NCBI GenBank assembly: GCA_029891385.1
Contig: CM057231.1
Coordinates: 70,400,976-70,464,975, forward strand
Source of the DNA: Erythroxylum novogranatense
Taxonomy: Eukaryota; Streptophyta; Magnoliopsida; Malpighiales; Erythroxylaceae
Reading direction: 5' to 3'
Length of the DNA stretch: 64,000 bases
A program made the position numbers and the translations under genes. The notes beneath the pieces were generated by a model that had not been told where the DNA came from, searched no databases, and saw only the letters and a list, made by a program, of their open reading frames with translations. Positions 36,991-48,200 of this stretch are shown here, in pieces; position 1 is the first letter of the stretch; every line of letters begins with the position of its first letter.

Positions 36991-38126
36991 TAACATCATA
37001 AATGATTTTTGCACCTGACCTAGCTGAGATAGAAACTAAACCTCTGCCATTTACCTTCAACCATTCTCCATTACCAATCTTGACTATAAACTTGTATGTT
37101 TCATTAAGATTTTTGAACATGGTAGAGTCATTGCACAAGTGATGCGTGCAACCAGAGTCAATGAGCCATAAATCAGCAATATTCATTGCTGAAAAATAAG
37201 TAACTGCAAATAATTGCTCCTTTTGAGCATCAATATAATCTACCACCTAAGCTTGTTGAGGTTTAAAGTTTTTATTTTTTACTTTTGCAGACTTTGGCAA
37301 TATGTCCCAATTGCTTGCATATGCCATAGATTGCATCAGGCCTTCTCCAGCAATATCTTTCACTGTGATTTGTTTGTTTACAATGTTTGCAAGGTGAAAA
37401 TTGCTTTTGTGAAGAGCTTTCACTATTGTTGTCTTTGATTTTTTGATTACTTTGTTTCTTTGGTTGGCCAAAATTCTGTTTGTGCATTGAAAAAACTCAT
37501 GCTGTCAATCTTTCCTGCCTCATTGTCTTCTTTGTTCCTGTGCTTATAAAGCACTATTCACTAAGGGAGGTGCCGCTGAGATCTTTGGATTCTTCCATAG
37601 AAGAGATTTTTTATTCGAATCTCTCTGGCAACGTTACAAGGAATTTTTCAACAATCCTTTTGTTAGAAAATTTTTTTTCCAAGCAATCGAATGTTATTGA
37701 CAATCAACGAGATTTGATCTATATATTTGCTCAATGTTTCATCTTCTTGCATACTTAAGGCTTCAAATTCCCTCTTCAAATTTAGGACTTGCATCTACCT
37801 AGTTTTGTCACTACCTTGGTACTCCTCTTTCAATCTATGCTAGGCTTCTTTGGCTATTTTACAGGCCATGATTCTATAAAAAACATAATCTGCAACAGAA
37901 TTATGTGTAAAAGACTTTGCCATGGATTATTTTTTATTTTTCTTCGTTGTGATTTTTAACTTGAGCCAAGGTAGGGTTTTCAGGAAGGACAAACACAGAC
38001 TTGTCTTCCTCTATTATTTCCGAAAGATCATAGGTTCCAAGTAGGCCTGCATCTTAATTGACCATATATGATAGTTTTCTCCAGTTAGGATGCTTGGAGG
38101 ATTAAAAGTTGACTACTTGGTGCCAT
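36872..38126 (-). pseudogene. gag and protease remnant of copia element 2
   Basis: Gag probably starts at the ATG at 38124-38126, with FNPPSILTGENYHIW in a shifted frame just after, the usual N-terminal copia gag signature. A double zinc knuckle lies at 37272-37400: CKHCKQTNHSERYC (C-x2-C-x4-H-x4-C) followed by CKQLGHIAKVC. The protease motif WLIDSGCTHHLCND lies near 37130-37170. The middle of gag (37490-38050) has several stops. Confidence 0.78.
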
Positions 38127-38181
38127 CTAATTTTTGGTTGGTTAAAAAATTTATTTCTTGATCCGTTAAAGATCAACTATA

Positions 38182-38194
38182 GCTCTGATACTAC
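38182..38194 (-). other. Primer binding site, copia element 2
   Basis: GCTCTGATACTAC lies next to the right LTR; on the element strand GTAGTATCAGAGC, the iMet primer site with one substitution. Confidence 0.8.
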
Positions 38195-38537
38195 TGTTAA
38201 AAGTTGCAGCAAAGTTGTTGTTTGGAAAACAAAACAAAAACAAAGGAAAAATTGAAAGACAAGAGAAAGAACTTGATTGCTGTGAACTTCAGGGAGAATT
38301 TTATTAATGACAGCAAGTGTTTAAATAGAGAAAAAAACATAATAATTCTACTTGAATTCTAATTCTAATAAACCGAAAAAAAACTATTCCGAAAAAATTT
38401 TGCAAGTTGTACAAATTCCAGCTGCACAAGGATTGCTATTAAACATCCAAATACTACTAGGAAAAATAAAAAACTTCTAGAATAAAAAAACTTCTGCAAT
38501 AATAGACTCTAGGAACAAAAATGCCACTGCTTCAACA
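38195..38537 (-). repeat. 5' LTR of copia element 2
   Basis: 343 bp, TGTTAAAAGTTGC to GCTTCAACA, matching the split left LTR with scattered substitutions and A-run length changes. Confidence 0.9.
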
Positions 38538-41500
38538 CTTAGGATTGCATATTTGGAGTATTAGAAATTGTATGAGCTTTAACTTCTTAGTTGGTATTGG
38601 CCCCTGAATTTTTTTTATTGAATAAGCATGATTTCAAATTTATTTTTGAGGTTTTGATTGATTAATTGTTTTTGGTTAGAGTTTAATTAGAATGTAAATG
38701 GTTTGAGGATTTTATTGTTTAGATTGATGGAATTAGAAGTTATTAAATGGAGAAATTAAGATTAAGTTAGAGTATTGTATGGTGTTAGTTAAATTGAAGG
38801 AATAAGATTGTATAAGGACAATTTGGGAAGATCACTTAAGGTTAAAAGGTATAAGGCTTACAAGGAGGGTTAGATGGGTCTTTTTAGCTTCATTAAAAAG
38901 AAAGAAGGAAACAAAAGCATTTTGTCTTATGTTTGAAAGAAAGGAAAGAAAATTTCAAGTAAAAGAGAGAGTGAGTTTCGGTGGAGGGAGAAGAGAAAGA
39001 AGAAAGAAAGCAAAGGTTAGGTCTTGACTTTTCTAAGTTTTCAAGAGGGATTTTGGAGTTTGTTTGAGAAGGAAAAAGGAAGAGGAGGTTTAGAGCTTTC
39101 ATTTGAGCTAAGAAGTAAAGTGATTAGTGAAGATCCAAGGTAATTGTATAGTAAATCCTTTGGAATTTTGAAGGAGTTTTGGTTCAAATGGATTAGGAAA
39201 AGTATGGGTATGAGTGTTCTAGGATAAATTTTATATTTTGTTTCCTTAGGTTTTCTAAATTTAAGATATTTTCTTTATTTTGGGGTTTTTGTGATTGTGA
39301 AGAAATTCAAGGGAGGCAAGATGAGCAAGAGGAAAGGCATCTTGAACAAGTCTAAAGCAAGGGATTTTAAGGTGGGTAACATCTTCATAATTGAGAAAAT
39401 GAGCTAGTATACTTGTTTTCAATAAATGGAATTTATTGTTTTCCAACAACTTTAAAAATGTGCATTTATTACTCTTTAGTATGATTTGAGAATATGACAT
39501 GTGTCTTTTTCTTGTAAATGAATTGTGATAATGTTTTCATATTGTGTTGATGATTGTAAAAGAATGTGACTTTTGGAAAGAATGCAATGGTTATAAAAAT
39601 TGTTTTCGGAAGTGTGGCATTTTGGCCAATATATTTGAAAAGTGTGAAATGTATGCTTATATGGGTTTGTGGTGATCCCTTAAGTGAATCAAGTGCACTT
39701 GTCTATAGGCTTTTTCCGCCTGCCCGCTAGTAGCTTGGAGCTCCTCACGGACTCCCATAAGTTCACGGCTACACATGACCACTACGCGAAAATGTGTAGT
39801 ATGTTCTGTTTTGGATCCACCCGAATCATTTCCGATGTGTTTATGTGATTATGTTTTGAAGTCATTTTGATGCATTCGTGTGTTGATTTTGTAAATGGCT
39901 TGATAAGTTGTAAGTTTTGGAACACATATGTGGCATATTTGAAAATATAAATTTTGCATTGGAAATAAAATGATTCAAGGATTCTTTTTGTTTGCTTGTG
40001 TTCTTGGTTATAAATATGTTACTCACGAGGCGTCGAGCTTACCTCCTTCTTTCCTCCTATCCACAGATGATGAGCAAGAAAATGAGTGATCGAACCATGG
40101 TCAAGGCATCACTTTCGTTTGCTTTTTTATTTTGAAGCTATATTTTGTAAACAAAGCTTTAGTTGCATTTTTGGAGCAAAATTATTATTCATGTGTCTTT
40201 TTTATATTTTGACATTTTGAGGCATTGATGTATTGGGGCTGAAAATGTCCACTAAAGCTTTGTAAGAACTCATATTTTGGATATTATTGAAAGATATTCA
40301 AGTTTGATTGTGTTTTGTCAATGCATGTTCCAAAGGTTGTTTTGCATTGTTTTTTAAAATGTCCATAAGGTTAGGTTTGTGCATACAGTATTTTGAGGCA
40401 AATTCTGAACTGATATGGATTGAATTGGATCAAGTAGCCTTCTTGAAATTATAGAGGAATTTCATAGCTTTCCAACGATGTATAATATGCTATTTTTGAG
40501 CGTGAGAGTTGAAAGATATGAATTGTTGAAGTTACGTGCAGGTGCTGTCAAGAATGACAAATTTAGGGACAAAATCTTTGAGTGAATTTTTGACCATAAT
40601 AAAGTTAGAAATTGTTCTTATGATCTTCATGAAAGTTGTATATTGTCTTTTTATCTTTCTTTTAATATGAAGTATGACATTTTTGAACCATGGAGTTGAA
40701 AGTTATGATTTTTAGCGTTTTTGTTACTGTTTAGGATGACTATTTTTTCAAGCAGTCACTTGGTGGTAGATTTTGACTCCTTTAGAGGTCGATTTGGTTT
40801 TTAAGTCCTTCATGAAAGTTGTAGAGCTTCTTTTTAACTTTACATTGATATCAAATTTGTAAATTTTGGAGTTATGGGTCATAAAATAAGAATTTTGGAA
40901 GTTAGGTTGCAGAAAAAAATAAAAAATAAAGAAATCAAGAGGTCGCATGCGCCATGCGTGTAACGCCGCGAAGTCGCGTGCGTTGCAAGCACGACGCTTC
41001 GCCAGCGCGATGCTGTGCCTTCGCACGCCCTCTCTCACTAGGGCGAAGCGTCACACCTCATAATAAATAAGCATGTCGCGATGCAACGCAGTCATCGGGA
41101 GGTGGCGTGACCCTTCTTCCCACCCTTAACCAGACCTCTTTCTACTCCTTTGCTTATAACTTTTTCATCCGAACTCTAATTGACTCGATTTTTGAAGAGT
41201 TAGATTTCTAAGAATTTCCTCTACCTCTTCATGAAAATTTATGGTTTTTGAGATTATTTTGAAAAAGTTTGATTAAATCAAAATGAGTTGGATTTTATAT
41301 TTTTCTGAATAAGACTTCAGTATCTTGGCAATATCTTGATCTGTAGAGCTCTAATTGAGTTGATTCTTGTTTCTAAACAAACTAGAGTCATGGGGCTACA
41401 ACTTATCTAGAAGAATAAATTTTCAATTTAGGCCCTAAGGCTTTCAATTTTGGGAGTAAATTCAGGTGTAATATTTAGTCTCGGTTTAATTTTAACCCGA

Positions 41501-41875
41501 AAATGTTTTGGCCAATACTTCTTTAATTTTGAGCCAAATTGAGCGTTTTTTGTGTCGTTAGAAACTTAAGACAATGAGAAACAAATGTGGTGAAGAAGTT
41601 TTATTAAAATTCATTTTTGAGCTATTCCAAAATCTGTTCAGAAGTAAGTGAAATGAGTTCATTTTTTAGGTTTGACTTGGTGTGGGCACACCAACCTTGT
41701 AGGATGCGGGCCTCGATGCCACGTAGAACGTTGGCACGTGACTCACAAAGACAGGGTCCCAACAGTTGGACCCTTCCTACCCTTTTGGAGCATTACAATT
41801 TACCTACATTGTATCAACTTGTTGCAGAGCTTGTTGCTAACCTGATACTTTTTTGTTCACTTGTGATTCACCGGA
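38538..41875. other. Non-coding stretch resembling decayed gypsy LTRs
   Basis: No coding sequence was recognised. Purine-rich A/G sequence (38930-39020), a TTACTCACGAGGCGTCGAGC segment near 40018, a CpG-dense block at 40941-41090, and hairpins such as TTGGTGTG-GG-CACACCAA near 41679 and GGGTCC...GGACCC near 41754 all recall parts of the long chromovirus LTRs. No matching LTR pair, primer site or target duplication is visible, so this is only a suggestion. Confidence 0.35.
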
Positions 41876-42178
41876 TTAAATGGGGGAGGCTTCTACATCT
41901 GTATCTTTTTGGTTTGTTTCTTCCATATGTCCTATCTTAGGAATCCATACTTTAGTAGGTGGTTTGACATACAGCTTCCAGGGGTAAGACAAATGAACCT
42001 TATCCTCGGTTAAGTCACCTTCACCGTTATATCTCATTATTGGAATAAATTCAGGCACAACTTTCCTATGTTCAACCTCTCCACATACTCTAGCATACCC
42101 GACCCTCTTGATGTTAGTCGTGTTCTCATCTGTTACTAGAGGAATGCCAATATAGCTTGCTAGTAACTCAACCCCCTA
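41876..42178 (-). pseudogene. L1-type ORF1-like (DUF4283) remnant 2
   Basis: On the minus strand, VELLASYIGIPLVTDENT, then VGYARVCGEVEH, then a proline/lysine-rich part (KPPTKVWIPK). The pattern LAS-x-IG-x-P...D...ARVC-E-E is the plant L1 ORF1/DUF4283 domain with its C-terminal KPP-x-VW tail. Flanking frames are closed, so only this piece survives. Confidence 0.55.
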
Positions 42179-42299
42179 GAAGACCAATATTCAAGATGTA
42201 CCTTATGCATATTAACATAGGAATGATTTTGATTTTAGATCTATCAGGAGTAACTCACGTCCTCTCTGCATGCTACTGTGGAGTTACAGTCTGGAAAGG

Positions 42300-42535
42300 G
42301 TTTGAAGGACACTTGTCATTGATCAATGGAAGCCGAAAATAGGACCAGTTAGTGAAAAATGAGTTGCATGTCATTATTCAAAACATAAATACAATGAAGC
42401 AAGTCAATTAATAAGATTAATAGACATTCTAAAATGAAACGTTACATGGTTTCTTCCTCGGAAATCCTTAATCATGTTAGAAATTTGCTAGAACCCAACT
42501 TAATGATTTTCTGTTGGAATTCGTCTTTGGTGCTT
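42300..42535 (+). repeat. Dispersed duplicate, copy upstream of villin
   Basis: From about TTGATCAATGGAAGCCGAAA to GGTGCTTGATGAG it matches 56680-56998 inside a villin intron with small differences (shared landmarks AAACGTTACATGGTTTCTTC and GGAAATCCTTAAT). There is no coding content. It may be a copy of a host segment or a small non-autonomous repeat. Confidence 0.75.
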
Positions 42536-42684
42536 GATGAGTAGTTGTACATCTAAGAAAAGGACTTTGGGCGGAGCATGATACTATTTATGAAATGATG
42601 GGGCAAATATGAAGGGCGTGATGAGTAGTTGTAAATCTGAGGCTTTAAGACTTTGAGCGGAGCATGATACTATTTATGAAATTA
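42536..42684 (+). repeat. Imperfect tandem duplication, period 84
   Basis: GATGAGTAGTTGTA...GCGGAGCATGATACTATTTATGAAAT occurs at 42536 and again at 42620, with divergence in the middle. Confidence 0.8.
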
Positions 42685-42770
42685 CGAGACAAGGATACTA
42701 TTAAGAAGATGTATCGGAAAAGTAAAACTCTGGTGCAATGGCAACGCTGGGAAACAAAAGCATGGGCGGT

Positions 42771-42805
42771 GGGGTGGGGTGGGGTGGGGTGGGGTGGGGT
42801 GGGGT
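42771..42805 (+). repeat. (GGGGT)7 repeat upstream of villin
   Basis: Seven uninterrupted GGGGT units, preceded by CGGT. Runs of four G on the coding strand about 200 bp before the likely transcription start could form a G-quadruplex. No promoter role is shown. Confidence 0.9.
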
Positions 42806-42987
42806 TCGGAAGCGGATGGGATGTGTTCCATTTCTTCCCCCACTTCTTTTCCTTAACATTACAGTTAAACAACCACATATGCCATCATATCATTCCCTCT
42901 CCATAAAAGAAGAAAAAGAAAAAAAGGTAGCCCATGACACACACACACCAATAATTCACTTTTTCCTTTACCAACTGTGTGCGCGCC

Positions 42988-43002
42988 TATATATATATAT
43001 AT
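42988..43002 (+). promoter_or_regulatory. Likely TATA region of the villin promoter
   Basis: A TATATATATATATAT run lies about 30-40 bp before a CT-rich stretch (43010-43130) typical of a plant 5' leader. The exact start site cannot be read from sequence. Confidence 0.5.
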
Positions 43003-43029
43003 CATTCCTTTTCCTATTATTTGCCAGCT

Positions 43030-43168
43030 CTGACACTTCTTCATCCTCATTCTCTCGATTACCCAAAAGCAAGTTTTTTTTTTCTTTTCCTTTTTCTATT
43101 TCTAATCGTCTCTCTCTGTACAAAGGCACATCATCCTCTTCATCACCCTAACCGGAAAAACATTCCTG
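43030..43168 (+). other. Villin 5' UTR exon 1 (predicted)
   Basis: A pyrimidine-rich leader ends ACATTCCTG before GTATAT, a plausible donor. The start codon lies in the next exon at 45237, so this exon is non-coding. The left border is approximate. Confidence 0.5.
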
Positions 43169-45212
43169 GTATATTTGAATTGTTTTTGTGGTCGTTGTCA
43201 TTGGTTTATGATGCGCAGTTTGGTGCTCTGATTATGATAATTCTGTTAGATCTCTTTCCTTTTCGTCTTCCTCCTTTTGTTTAATGACATGGCTATCTGT
43301 GATCTTGTCCTCTTGTTGCTTTGTTTTCGTGATCTAAGCTTTCTGATCTGACGTCGAGATCTTCTCCTCCGTTGGTTGCTTGATTGCTTTCCTTTTTTGT
43401 TTGTTTGTTGTCTATTAATTTTGTTTGATCGTTTCTCTTCTGATGTGTTTGTTTTGCATGAGTGCAATTCGAAATTGACCTGCGATCTTAATGACCTCAT
43501 TCGTCAAATGAAATCCACATTTTTTTTTTTCCATTTGTTACTTTCAAAGATTCTAGCACGTGATCATGCCGATCGGATTTTCCTTCTTTGTGGCTATTAC
43601 TTGAAAGTTATTGATCAACTTGCTGGCTTTTGATTGGTTATTTGCACTTCTTTTCATAACTTTGGTTTAAAAACCCGAAGTTTTGAGCCAAGCTAGTGAT
43701 TGCTTTCATTCTGATAACGTTGAGGTTTCATGCTGGTTAAACATATCTCTATGCCGTCTTTAGAGAAAAGTAATCAAATATAAGGTGATTACCGTTTTAC
43801 ATGATAGAGAAATGCTTAGCATTTTGATTTTACTGCGCGCAGCTGGAGAAATTGACCATGGCAGATATTTGGTCTGCTTCTGTTGTCTGTGTTCTCATTC
43901 AACATCCTTTAATACCAACTTCATTTTAGTGTTATCATGTTTAAGGTTTTTCCATAAGGATTATAGGGTTCTTTGATTGATAGTATTTATACAGATATTG
44001 GGGCATTACATAGTTGTTTCCCCACTCAAGTATTGAATGCAGGTTAAGGTCTGAGCGGTCTAGGATTGTACTTAGATAGGGTACGAAGATCTTGTTTCCA
44101 TCTTGGTTATCAAGAATGGGATAGACAAATGGATGATAACTTCATTCCATTTCTTGTTTCTTTATAAGTCTGCTGCCCTCAGCCACTAACACATGGGTAG
44201 TTTCTCATAATAGAAAGGCCTTTCTATTATCTGATATCATATTTGAAGCCACTTTATTCCCTGTCGAACAAACATTTAATTTATTCCCACTTGATTCTTG
44301 GCAACTTAGTCTTTGTAGCCTTAATACTGATGCTTTCTGCATATCAAACTTTGTCTAAATCTGCATAGAACTGATGCAAACTATGTGAAGGTCATGCTCA
44401 GTATAGGTAGAAGGTAGCAGGTACTAAATAGCCTTTTTGATCCAGAAATGAGTTGTTCAAATTAGTTCATTCATGATTGCACTTTTAGGTAGTACCAGTT
44501 ATATTGTGCCACCCTACGATACTGCAATGGAAGATGCAGGATAATGCCTTGCCTAGATTACATTGGTGTGAGCGCTTTTGTAGAATTATGGAAAGAAAAT
44601 TTAGATCCATTTGGAGCAGAAATTTTGAAATTTTATACACATCAACTTTGTATCAATAGGCCTGTTTGAACAAGCGTATATGGCGTATGTTCCATATTTT
44701 CTCCATTTGTCGATTTAGTCTTGGAGTCAATAACTTCATTAGACTAGTTGAGACAATCTTGTTTCGTGATAGCTTTCTTTTAGTTCATAGATAAGTTATC
44801 AAAATTGTATATTTCATTGGAGGATACAGTGGAAATAGCAAGTTGTTCTTGAGTCTCCTACTCATCTCAAGTAAACATGAGGTACAAACTAACTTATGTG
44901 GGTTAGGCGTACAACTGTTGTCAACTTCATTCTATTATTGGATTCTATGGTTTTGTTTGTCTACCTTGCTGGAAAAGTATTTCTCTTTGGTCGTGGCATA
45001 AAGGAGTAATTCTCTGCTTTGAGCAATTCAAATTCTTGAACTTGATGTTTGATGGTTACGAAATTATCCTAATCGTGTTTGCTGCATGTTGTAGATACAT
45101 TACCTTATGTGCTACTGCTCAAAATCATAGTTCTACCTCTCGCACTGAGTTTTTGCTCGATTTCTAGGTAGCAGATAACTTGAGATTACAAATTGTTGGT
45201 ATTTTCCGTTAG
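43169..45212 (+). other. Villin intron 1 (5' UTR intron)
   Basis: A ~2-kb T-rich stretch without coding signal, ending TTTTCCGTTAG before GAGTCTCAAG. An alternative acceptor is the AG at 45232-45233. Long leader introns of this type often raise expression in plants; that is inference here. Confidence 0.5.
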
Positions 45213-45236
45213 GAGTCTCAAGGAGCATTTCAGATT

Positions 45237-45292
45237 ATGTCTAGCTCTACCAAAGTTTTGGACCCTGCATTTCAGGGAGTGGGGCAGAGACC
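45237..45292 (+). CDS. Villin coding exon 1 (start codon)
   Basis: ATG at 45237 opens [18 protein letters not shown]. The exon ends within a codon (CC before GTATCC), completed by the A that opens the next exon. The ATG is the first in good context and matches the family start. Confidence 0.9.
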
Positions 45293-48200
45293 GTATCCTT
45301 TTGCACAAGCAGCAACTTTATACATGAAATCATACATATGCCAAATATTGTACTTGAGCTCTCTTGGGGTAGGATTAGTAAATATGTGCATATGTTATTA
45401 CATCTTTTGAGTTCTGCAAGTGCTTCAATTCACAGTTGAAAACTGGTAAACTTAACATTACTTAGAGGGACTGAAATTTGGCGAATTGAGAATTTTCAGC
45501 CAGTTGCATTGCAAAAGTCTGAATATGGGAAGTTCTACATGGGCGATTGTTACATTATCTTACAGGTATGAGCGTCTGCACCTTTCTCTCTGCCCCTGTT
45601 CTGTCTTTATTTGTAAAAAGTTTTTCTTATGCATCTATTTTCTTAGTGTATTAGATAATGTCACAGATCAGAACTATAGTTTTCAATGTACAGAGTGCGC
45701 GTTCAACGTGTGGTCATTTTATGGGGTTTGTTTGTGTGGTAAGCTCATAAAGGAAGTTAGGGTGGGTGGCTGCCTAGTACAATATCCTGAAATCAACATT
45801 TTTGTGATTTGCCTTGAGTGTGCATCTTTTTGTTGCCACCATTTATGTGATACCATTATATTGGCTCTTTCTTTAAAAGTCTCTTTCTGTGGTGGTCAAT
45901 TGATTTGTACCAACAGAGCAAACATGCATGTACTTTACACTGTCATTTATATCTGGACACGTTGTAGTTCAATGGCATGCTTTTGCATCTTTTGCATTCA
46001 CTTGGGCAAGCTTAATGTTGCAGATTTTCTTTATCTTTCTCTCCTTTTTCTTCTGTGCTGTAGACAACATCTGGAAAGGAGGTGCTTATATATATGATAT
46101 TCACTTCTGGATTGGAAGAGACACAACTCAGGTGTTTCTTGACTGGATTATCTTTTCTCTTTCATGACCTTACTTTCTGTTATCTTGTATTGTTCCTCTA
46201 TCTTGAGTCTGGTCTCACATGTTACTACAAACTTTTCATAGGATGAAGCTGGAACAGCAGCTATTAAAGCTGTTGAACTAGATGCAGCACTTGGAGGACG
46301 TCTGATGCAACATAGAGAAGTTCAAGGCTATGAATCTGATAAATTTTTGTCCTCTTTAAGCCTTGCATCATACCATTAGAGGGTGGAGTTGCTTCTGGAT
46401 TTACAAAACCCGAGGAAGAAGAGTTTGAAACGCTGTTATACATATGCAAAGGCAAAAGGGTTGTTAGGATGAAGCAGGTATTCTCTTGACTAGAATTTAG
46501 TGAAAGAAATTGAAATTTGCTTAGATATAACCTGCTGTGAATCAAGAAATTGGCTCAAAGGAACATTGTTCTGCATATGTCTTTCGTAGGTTCCTTTTGC
46601 TCGCTCCTCACTGAATCATGATGATGTGTTTATATTGGATTCGAGAACAAAATTTATCAGTTCAATGGTGCAAATTCCAATATCCAAGAAAGAGCCAAGG
46701 CTTTGGAAGTAATTCAATTTTTGAAGGAAAAGTATCATGAAGGGACATGTGATGTTGCTATTGTTGGTAAGTGGACATGTATTTGAAATTTTCTTGTGAC
46801 AGCACCATGAGTACATCCTGAAAGTATACTCGTCTTCATTCAAACGCAGATCCTAAATATACATTCTCTTCCTGTTTCTTATTTTCTTGCTCAATGGTTT
46901 TTGCAATGCTAGATGATGGGAAATTAGATACTGAGTCAGACTCTGGGGAGTTTTGGGTCCTCATGGGAGGTTTTGCTCCAATAGGCAAAAAGGTTACCAG
47001 TGAAGAGGATATTATCCCAGAGAGTGCTCCTGCTAAACTTTATAGGTACTTTAATCCTCAATATCTGTTTTATGCTCACTAGTGAGTATTTAGATACTTG
47101 CATTATTTGAGAAGAGTGATGCTTATTTTCTTTGTGGTTTTGCATTCAATTTTATATCAAAATGTTAATTTTAATTTATGATCATTTCTATTTGACACAT
47201 ATTTCTTTTGAACTGTATATTCTGTTATCAATCAATTCAAAATAGCATTTTCTTTCTCATTTATGCCTTAGTTTGCAAATAATGTAATGTCAATATTTCA
47301 TCATTATTAGCTGGCTCCTAGAATCATTTAATATTTCTTTAACTTACTTTCTTGCTATGTATGAAATGACATCTTTTCTACCAGAACACATTATATAAAA
47401 TTTTAACTTCTTATCCTTTAAGGTTATAACATGTTTTGTTTTTGGAAAACTCGTTTCTTTAGTGTGGATGGAAGGCAGGCTTTATTTCTTGATTTCAGTA
47501 CGACTTCTTTTGAGCCTTATTTATATCTTTTTAATATTGTGGTAGAAAATGGTAGCCAACTGTTAAGTATAAATTATATTGCAGATACCAATGATTAAAG
47601 CTTTCAAAGTTAACTTATCTGTTTATATTCTGATCCGGTTCTATCTTGTAAGATTCAGAATTTTTTCATGAAGAAACACAAAGATGGCTATCCAGATAAC
47701 CATTGTTTTGGACTGTGTGCATATAGAGTGTTGAATCATAATTACTGTTCCCTGTAGCATCACTGATGGGGAGGTTAAGATTGTTGAAGGTGAACTGTCC
47801 AAAGGCTTGTTAGAAAACAATAAAAGCTATCTGTTGGACTGTGGTGCTGAGGTATTTGTTTGGGTTGGCCGTGTAACACAAGTAGAGGAGCGAAAATCTG
47901 CAATCCAGGCTGCTGAGGTACAAACATCACATTTCCTTTTTGTTTCATTTGGAAAGCTTATATTCCATCTATTTCTGCAGGGATTTGTTGTTAGCCAAAA
48001 CAGGCCAAAAGCTACTCGTATAACACGACTTATTCAAGGTTATGAGACACATGCATTCAAGTCAAACTTTGATTCTTGGCCGGCAGGATCTGCAGCCCCT
48101 GGTTCTGAGGAGGGAAGAGGGAAAGTAGCTGGTAAAAATATTGCTTTGGAGTTGGATTGGACTCAGATAGTCATAATTAGCATTATTAAATAAGTTCCTT

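Larger units (their letters stand above)
24058..38537 (-). mobile_element. Ty1/copia element 2, split by a nested chromovirus
   Basis: The left LTR (24058-24070 plus 33857-34184, 341 bp) and right LTR (38195-38537, 343 bp) begin TGTTAAAAGTTGC and end GCTTCAACA. An iMet-type primer site lies left of the right LTR, so the element runs on the minus strand. Gag, double zinc knuckle, protease, integrase, RT and RNase H remnants occur in copia order. The flanks (CTGAT before, CTTAG after) are not a convincing target duplication. Thirteen bases into the left LTR a Tekay/Del-like chromovirus has inserted, duplicating GTTGC. This element is therefore older than the chromovirus it hosts. Confidence 0.9.

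Noticed and set aside
38538..41875. A solo LTR with defined ends
   Set aside because: I could not find a matching LTR, TG/CA borders with a target duplication, or a primer site, so no borders are claimed.
45486..46167. 203-codon and 79-codon frames within villin
   Set aside because: They read through exon 2 or into exon 3 from intron sequence. Only the exon parts match villin.
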